Shown piece after piece: positions 57,599 through 64,000 of a DNA stretch of 64,000 nt; positions within the stretch are counted from its first letter, which is position 1; each line of letters starts with the position of its first letter. The stretch covers positions 60,696,201 through 60,760,200 of the forward strand of contig CM059562.1 of assembly GCA_030386875.1 (NCBI GenBank), read 5' to 3'. This DNA comes from Morinoia aosen. Lineage: Eukaryota; Arthropoda; Malacostraca; Amphipoda; Talitridae. The position numbers and the translations under genes are program-made. The notes beneath the pieces were generated by a model that worked only from the letters and a program-made list of their open reading frames with translations, searched no databases and was not told where the DNA came from.

Positions 57599-58461
57599 TT
57601 AAGAAAAGCGTACCCCATACGGACTTTTTTCTTTATTATTTAACCTAGAACAATGAAATTTGGTATACTGATAGGAAATCAAATTGACAATCGTTTTTGC
57701 TTAGAGCAAAAGTTGGATTTTCTTGAAAAGAAAATGGGAAATCGAAGAAAACAAAATTTAAGGGGGGGGGAGGGGTTTCAAAATGCTACTCCTCCTACAG
57801 TTTTTGAGCTACAGTAATGATTTTGGTATCATTGAATGCGAGAAGATACGGGCTTTCATGGTGACTATCAATAATTTCTAAATTATTCATTGTTCATAAG
57901 TTATGACGTCATTAAACTGCACATTTTCGAAAGAGGACTTTTTTTTACAATTTTTACACTTTTTTATATAGAAAATGGAACTTTGAGGAAAAAAATGATA
58001 GTCACCATAAAAGCCCGTCTCTTCCCGCATTCAATGATACCAAAATCATTACTGCAGCTTAAAAACTGTAAGAGGAGTAGCATTTTGAAACCCCAAAAAC
58101 CATTGTTTACATTATAAGCAAAACAAAGAAACATAAACAATACATATAAAATTGTTTTTTAAATTTTTGGTTCAAGTTAGACCCCTGAAATCATTATAGA
58201 GTAATTCAGAGACATAGGAGATGACATAGCAACTTCGCGCCGTGAAGAAAGTGCCTTGGGGGAGGTGTAACATGATAAAATACCACTTCCCCCTCCCCTC
58301 CCCCCATTCTTTAAACCCCCGTAGCGGGCGAACGAGTGAATGTACGAGTCTCATTTTTTCCCAGGATGTACCTGACCTCTTACACTTCTTATAGCAGCAA
58401 AAATCCCAGGTTCTCAAGAAATCTCAAAAACATGGATTCATATGGGGTACGCGTACCTTAA
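57599..58461. mobile_element. TTAA-flanked palindromic DNA transposon (non-autonomous)
   Basis: The element body is 57603-58457 (855 bp) with TTAA at 57599-57602 and 58458-58461. Ends read GAAAAGCGTACCCCATA (left) and GGTACGCGTACCCCATA (right, reverse complement), 13 of 17 bases equal and in register with the TTAA. Inside, a second long inverted repeat of ~95 bp (about 57775-57870 and 57995-58092) begins TTTCAAAATGCTACTCCT and contains ATGATTTTGGTATCATTGAA. TTAA targets are used by piggyBac and Kolobok elements. No transposase is present, so the superfamily is undecided. A poly-G run lies at 57762-57777. Confidence 0.75.
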
Positions 58462-61400
58462 ATGAGGAGGTTCCGAGTTCAGTTCCTGGCAACAGAGCTG
58501 TATGCTCATTTACAGGGGCAAGCAGCTACTCTGGCGATGGAAAAGCTGAATGAGTATACTGTGATATCCTTAAAATTTATGTGCCTAGCATTTTATTCTC
58601 GGTGGAATGCAAGTTATGTGCTGGAGAATCACTGCAGTTCCATGAGAAACGGCATTGCAGTGAGTGTAAAATGGAAAGAACAATTAAGTTATTGCAATTT
58701 TTTCACGTATTTCGAGGGCAACTAGCCATCTCAATCTGAGGCGTCAACAAGGGCGGGGTGGCGTGTTTAGGACAGAAATTGTTAGTGATGAACTGGTTCG
58801 GCTCTTTAGGGAGCCGGCGCATTGAAGATGCCAACCTATGCTTCCATCGAGTTATTACGAGACACCGGCAACACTGGTGTCGCTATGATTATCGTGAGAT
58901 TTTAAACGTGAGGTGAAGGTCATAAGTGGTTGTGATCATACAAATGATAAGCATGCCAGCATTTGAATTTGGCCCTTACGGCACGATCGAGTTGCGTTAA
59001 GCATAATTTAACAGTCATCATCAGTTCGCAAGTCTGTTCGTTCGAGGTTTAGGATAAAGAAGAATGCGATAAAAAAATGAATGAAAGTTGTGCAGCCAGG
59101 CACAGCTCCAAATAAAGATAGACACTCTTCAGCACGAGTACGCAGCGGGCAGCAATCTATTGCTTAGAGAATGTGGCTCCCTGTCTCACACGACGGCATC
59201 ATCGGCATCGTTCACGGATGCCTCAGCCAGCATCTGCCGACTGACAGTCACCGCGTGGCCTGCCTTCAGGTGGCGGGGCGATGCTGGAGCTGGTCTGATG
59301 CAATAGAGTGAGGAGGTGACGCTCATTTTTGAAGTAATCAAAAGGGGTTATTGAACTTATGAACGGGTATGTTATTAGTCTTGTGTTCACGAGGGTTGAT
59401 AGAAGCAGTCTGTATCTTGTTTGCTCAGCGCATTCCCATGAAAATTCTCTATACTCACTGAACTATGAATAATAGTTTCTGTGGAGTTTATGTTTTCTAC
59501 ATTTTTTAAGCCAGTTTCTTGATCCTTTATTAACAATATAATTACGAATTCAGGTATATCTATAATGCATCTTGGAATGCTTACGTAGTTGACTTCGAAG
59601 ATCAAAATAAATTCGTCTGGAAAACCTTACTCTATTGTCTAATATTTTTGTTTTGTTCTTTCGAACGCAGGGGTATTGCTCATCTCCATGGCGTGCTAAC
59701 ATCAAGACTCAATAAGCATTAAAAACTGTTGATAGAATGTTCTTCTAATTCAGACTTGAATCCCATACAAGAAATGTGGCAGTATTATTATCAAGAAAGA
59801 ATATAAAGCTCGAGGTGTTAAAGAAGCTTAAACGATGGGTGACAACCAGCTCATGATCACAGCAGAGTGTACAATTCTCTCATGGAGAACTTAATTAAAC
59901 CATTGTGCGCAGAAACTATCAAAATTTATAATTACTCTAATGAATGTCTTTCAATATTACCGGCTATGCTGATACTACTTTTTTCCAACGAATCTTTGGA
60001 CTGTATTTTTTCAACTTTCAGCAGGTTTGGCAACATATAAGTCGTACTCGAAGAATGTTAATTCTGGGGGAAGGAAGTTCATAATTTATTTTCTTGAGTT
60101 TATACGTAAACTAGTTTTTATTTCGAAAACTATTTGCAAAATTTTGGTGTTTAAAAGATATAAAAATAAGTACCTAGTGGTAATAGGCTTCTAGTGTGTC
60201 AAAGTGTGCTCTGAAATCCAGGGAACTGCTGTAGTGAAATCAGATTGCTGTATATTTTGAGATCAGTTAGAAAAATATTTGTGAGTTATGAAGATAAAAT
60301 TTTCCGTTAAAAGAATAGAAAAGGCTCATAAGAGTTCAGAAATTTAAATATGCTGTGTTTTTTCGTAGAAGTGTTTTATTTTGGTAACTATTTCTGCCTT
60401 TAATTTCTGATCCTACTCTAGTCATATCGTAGCTAAGGTTGATATCGTAATGTCAAAAACTCAAATCATAACATACAGAGTAACGGTGATAACTTCAAGA
60501 ACGAACGAGATCAACAACACGAGATTAAAGCCAGTGGGAATAAAACTGAAAACTTTAAAACAAAAAGTATCAAGTTTAGAGTCTTCAAACCACTAGTTAC
60601 AGCACCCGCATTCTATTAAAACAGTTAAGCATTTCTATTGATCACGCAGGGGTAAATGCACATAAAACTCATCAAAAATGGCAGCTAATATTTCAGGCGT
60701 ATTGCCTTTCGTTGACCTCACACTGCGGGCTGATATTTGCCCTCCAATTATGTCGGGCCAATAAGCGAACGGTTCTTCTTCGAGGTCACGTTTGCATTCC
60801 CCTTAATTGGTGAAGGGAATCACACTCTTCCGTAATTAGTATGATTAGTTACTTATTAAATATAGGTTAGGGATTTGCAACTCACATTCACCGTAATTTC
60901 ATTGAGTTAGAGGTCTCAGAGAAAATTTAATGAGACAAAAATTCCCACTTTTGATGAAATAATCAGTCCACTGTAGAATGAATCAAACAGCATCGGCAAA
61001 CCAAAGCATTTCCAATAATAACAGTCAGTTTTTATAATTATCAACTGCGGCTTTTATGCGCAAATCTTTATTGTCCGGTACGGTTCGAAATATTTCCTAA
61101 AAACTTGAACAACTCATAGAAAATAGAAAAACTTTTTACTTACATAGTTGCAAGTTGACGCTTGGACGAGTGAATAAGACTGTTCTACGTACAGGTCATT
61201 TATATAGAATTATTTTGGTCTAAGTAATAACAACGCAACATCGAACATATACTCGGAACGGACGCACTCCGATGTGAGCAATGACGCGAGAAAGGGTATT
61301 TTGGAAGTTTTAAAACCCCAAGTTTCCATCACGAGCCGTTTGAGTGCATGGAGCATGTTTCGGCCAGTGGCAGCTGCCCGCAGCTCCCGACCGCCTGGCC

Positions 61401-62504
61401 GCCGTTGCGCGCAGTCCAGACGGTCTTATTGCGTCTGACGGAGCACTTCACTCGCTCCCTAACAGCCGAAGTTGCTTAATGTCCCGTCTGATGAGTTCCT
61501 AACTTTGATATCTAATAGAAGCTTCCGATTTTGCTCCACGATACTGGCAATTCCATCAAATTTGTCCCCTGCATTTTGTTGAAATCTTCACAGCAAATTG
61601 CAAATTAACGACCTGCGATTTTGGCCGTGTACACTAGTTTGTTGAGTGGACCGTTTCGAAGTCCTCTCTCACATTGAGACAGAGATTGACTGGCAATAAT
61701 TCAAAGTACGTTCTCTTATTTGCTACAATTTGAATTCCTTCATAACCTCTTGCAACAATAGCACTCATAGTAAAACTCAATTGAAAGGCCTCTTTTTTGT
61801 CCGTCGTTTAATTTCGAGTCGTCTAATTAGGATATAATAAGTTTTTTAGTTCTTGTACGACATTTTCATTTTCTAGTGTCGCAGTTACGTTTGAAACAAG
61901 GCAAATTGTGTTTTCATGGCATGGGGAAATCTTTGGAAGGCACGTATTAAATAAATGTGAACTTTCAAACGTGTTAGAATATCGCATAGCGTGTAACGGG
62001 ACAGTTGAGTAATAAATGACGACAGATAAATTGACGCCTTCAAAAATGGCATAAAAGGTAAATATTTTCAGTGAGCTCTTACGCAATTTCATTCAAAAAG
62101 GCTTAATTTTGGCCAAAAGTTGCGCGACATTTCCTCTCAAACTCAATATAAAGAGAACATTTAATTACGGTATAGAGCCTTATATCGTGCTGTGATAGAA
62201 ATGAATGGTAAATATGCCAGTGGGAGACTCTTTTACGAAACTGATGAGCGTGATTACAATTATCTTGAGTACGAAATGCTTTCGATTTGAGAGGTATAAA
62301 TTTAAATGGGATTTTCTCCGTCCATTAATACTTAGATTCAATAATATTCTCCACAATACGTATCAACAGATCTATTTCGAGAAAGTTATTGCCACTGCAT
62401 CAGCATTAGGGAAGAAAGGAGCATAAAAATATTTCTTCGACGCTTTCAAATATATGATACGGCACGTTACAAAAGATTAAAACGAAGAAGCGTGCAACCT
62501 ACTC
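58462..62504. other. Unassigned ~4 kb
   Basis: AT-rich with two GC-richer patches (about 59090-59310 and 61330-61470) that hold short frames without motifs. A small palindrome ACACCGGCAACACTGGTGT lies at about 58862. No gene, RNA or element ends were recognised. Confidence 0.3.
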
Positions 62505-62720
62505 CTTTTTCGTGAATCATTTTACATTCATCACAGTGTATAAATCACAATACGTCCATCACAATAGCCTATACATTACATACATTACATCCGTCACAGT
62601 ACGAGAATCAGATTACATCTATCACGGTGTAATTATCACATTACAACTGTAATAGTCCGACCATCATATCATATAGGTCAGAGATTGGCTATCACATTAC
62701 ATAAATAGGTCCCAGAATAT
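62505..62720. repeat. Degenerate tandem repeat, ~27-30-bp period
   Basis: Imperfect units built of ATCACATTACAT and CATCACAGT segments recur about seven times (ACATTCATCACAGTG, ACGTCCATCACAAT, ACATCCGTCACAGTA, ACATCTATCACGGTG and others). It is an old, decayed minisatellite. Confidence 0.6.
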
Positions 62721-63268
62721 ATTATACAGTACAACACCCGTATAACGCTGCTTGAAATGAACAGCATACTGAGTACGTTTTTCTTTGTACGTCTACTCAA
62801 ACCCATCAAATTACATATAACCTTCTTTCAAATTAGATTCCTTGAATCACATCTGCCACATCACAGTACTTGCTCAACTTTAAGCCATCGCGTTACCTGC
62901 ATGTCACTTTAATGAAATAGAAATTCTAAAAAAGATTTTTCTCATCGAGCTTGCTTCAAAATTTTGAGTCAATTTAATACTGTTTGATTTACTGTTCGCT
63001 TCAGAATGGATTTTCTTTTCTTAGGTCACCATACACATGCATAATATATTTATGTAATCGTTGAAATTTGAAAGCCTATGATTATCAATAACTATAGTTT
63101 TTCGTTTAGTTCTCTACAATCAGTCATGATTGCTTTTTGTAGCTAAGCTTTAATGCAGAAATGACCGAGTCTTTTTGGGTGAATGGTGTCTGCGCTGGCG
63201 ATAAAAGAATGATTCATTGTCCTATCCTCGCGCATTAACGGCCTTACGGCTTGCACAAGCACTCGTTC
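62721..63268. other. Unassigned stretch
   Basis: AT-rich with no recognised feature. Confidence 0.3.
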
Positions 63269-63403
63269 CTAAATAAAATAGCCTCGTTGTTCTGCTGAAT
63301 CCTCCTGCTCCTCAAAGACTTGCAAGATCTCTCCTACAGCTTCGCCGACAGCTTCTTGTGAGACATCTTCCCACTCCGGCAGTGTACGAATGTTGGCGGA
63401 CAT
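63269..63403 (-). CDS. Small unrecognised acidic open frame (44 aa)
   Basis: An ATG-started minus-strand frame (63403 to a TAG at 63269-63271) encodes MSANIRTLPEWEDVSQEAVG, then EAVGEILQVFEEQEDSAEQR and GYFI. The frame is open ~14 codons further upstream. It is strongly acidic with a likely amphipathic helix, unlike the AT-driven low-complexity frames around it. It may be a small protein, an exon or the tail of a decayed transposase. No family is recognised. Confidence 0.2.
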   Translation of the reverse strand: MSANIRTLPEWEDVSQEAVGEAVGEILQVFEEQEDSAEQRGYFI

Positions 63404-64000
63404 TGTTAGTCCTTCCCCATCGATTGAATTTGCTAACTATTCAGCGGTCAATCAAAATTTTTCTCTTGAAGCTTTAGTTATAATTTAAGTGAAAGTTCCA
63501 CTTAATGAACTATAAGAGATGAAATTATAAAATTTGATTCTACTTCAAAAAATAAAAAAAACGAGGAAAGTGCTGATAAAATAGGTCGTTTTCTTCAAAG
63601 AAACAAAAATATTTCGACGACCAGCTTCATCTTCAGTTCTGATGATGAAGCTGCAGGATGCCCAGTTCAAAGTATGATCAACGCTATACTAGAGTAACAT
63701 CAGGATCGATAATAAATTTCAGATTTTCTATACATCGGAATGAAAAGAAGCAAAATGAAAAAAACAGAAAACAAAGACATCTGTACATTAACTCTCTCAA
63801 GCAGGGTGAACATCTGTTTAGACGGTTGTCCTTCTGTGCGACGGTTTCGAGAAAGACTCGACCCGATTTATCACAAGCGATTGTGCCTGTTGCGTAACAC
63901 GCGTAATTTTTACCCACCACAGCTACCGACAGTTGAAATTTCATGTTATAAAAACTTCAGCGTGGAGATATTTTACGGTTAATTAAAATCCCTAACATAT
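63404..64000. other. Unassigned; local hairpin
   Basis: A short hairpin (CAGCTTCATC with GATGATGAAGCTG) lies at about 63622-63654. Overlapping frames of 79-86 codons on both strands at 63658-63982 show no recognisable motif. Confidence 0.3.

Noticed and set aside
63615-63660. CTGATGA ... GAAA-like words suggesting a hammerhead ribozyme
   Set aside because: The core words are present in part, but I could not pair stem II or place a cleavage site, so a chance match is more likely.
1-64000. The many other frames of 60-110 codons as genes
   Set aside because: By my rough estimate, at ~62% A+T a 64-kb window gives on the order of a hundred such frames by chance over six frames. None shows a family motif apart from those listed.
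1-64000. LTR retroelements, retroviruses, Polintons or toxin-gene remains
   Set aside because: I looked for polymerase, integrase, capsid or long-terminal-repeat features and saw none; every reverse-transcriptase match belongs to non-LTR elements.

Overview
The window looks like AT-rich, repeat-dense, non-coding nuclear DNA from an animal, most likely an arthropod. This rests only on the kinds of mobile elements present: two hAT transposons, two mariner/IS630-type elements, a CR1/Jockey-group LINE, a second LINE 3' end with a (TAA)n tail, a tRNA-headed SINE and several foldback elements. No host protein gene could be recognised, so the species placement is inference. Most open reading frames are of chance length for this base composition. 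I saw no LTR element, retrovirus or Polinton remains.

Layout. 1-15.2 kb holds seven main copies and one truncated copy of a ~360-bp retroposon (family A here), mostly on the minus strand; several are flanked by target-site duplications. One copy (A3) has a 14-16 bp minisatellite expanded inside it (2.7-3.2 kb). 15.2-19.3 kb shows nothing firm. 19.3-23.7 kb is a decayed hAT transposon split by a 5'-truncated CR1-like LINE with a 14-bp target-site duplication. 24.5-24.7 kb is a SINE fragment.

24.9-28.7 kb is one ~3.8-kb minisatellite (31-bp unit, about 120 copies) that is open in all three forward frames only because the unit has no stop codon and 31 is not a multiple of 3. It abuts a 545-bp imperfect palindrome (28.7-29.2 kb). 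Next comes an array of nested palindromic units (29.9-31.0 kb). 31.7-33.8 kb is a second hAT element with a perfect 8-bp target-site duplication and the N-terminal part of a BED-finger transposase.

36.2-37.8 kb has the best, still weak, hints of a host gene: clustered AGGTCA half-sites, a basic open segment ending at a plausible splice donor, and an acidic C-terminus-like open frame. 38.8-39.35 kb is a 19-bp minisatellite. 41.2-41.7 kb is a LINE 3' end, 42.2-42.9 kb an internally deleted mariner, and 44.8-46.0 kb a foldback element with sub-repeated arms, split by family A copy A8. 47.2 kb carries a copy of dispersed repeat B, 49.0-49.3 kb a tRNA-headed SINE and 49.3-49.9 kb a mariner-type relic. 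57.6-58.5 kb is a TTAA-flanked palindromic DNA transposon. The remainder is unassigned AT-rich sequence with scattered GC-richer patches.

There is no operon or pathway here. The picture is of elements nesting in one another and of tandem arrays growing inside or beside them.
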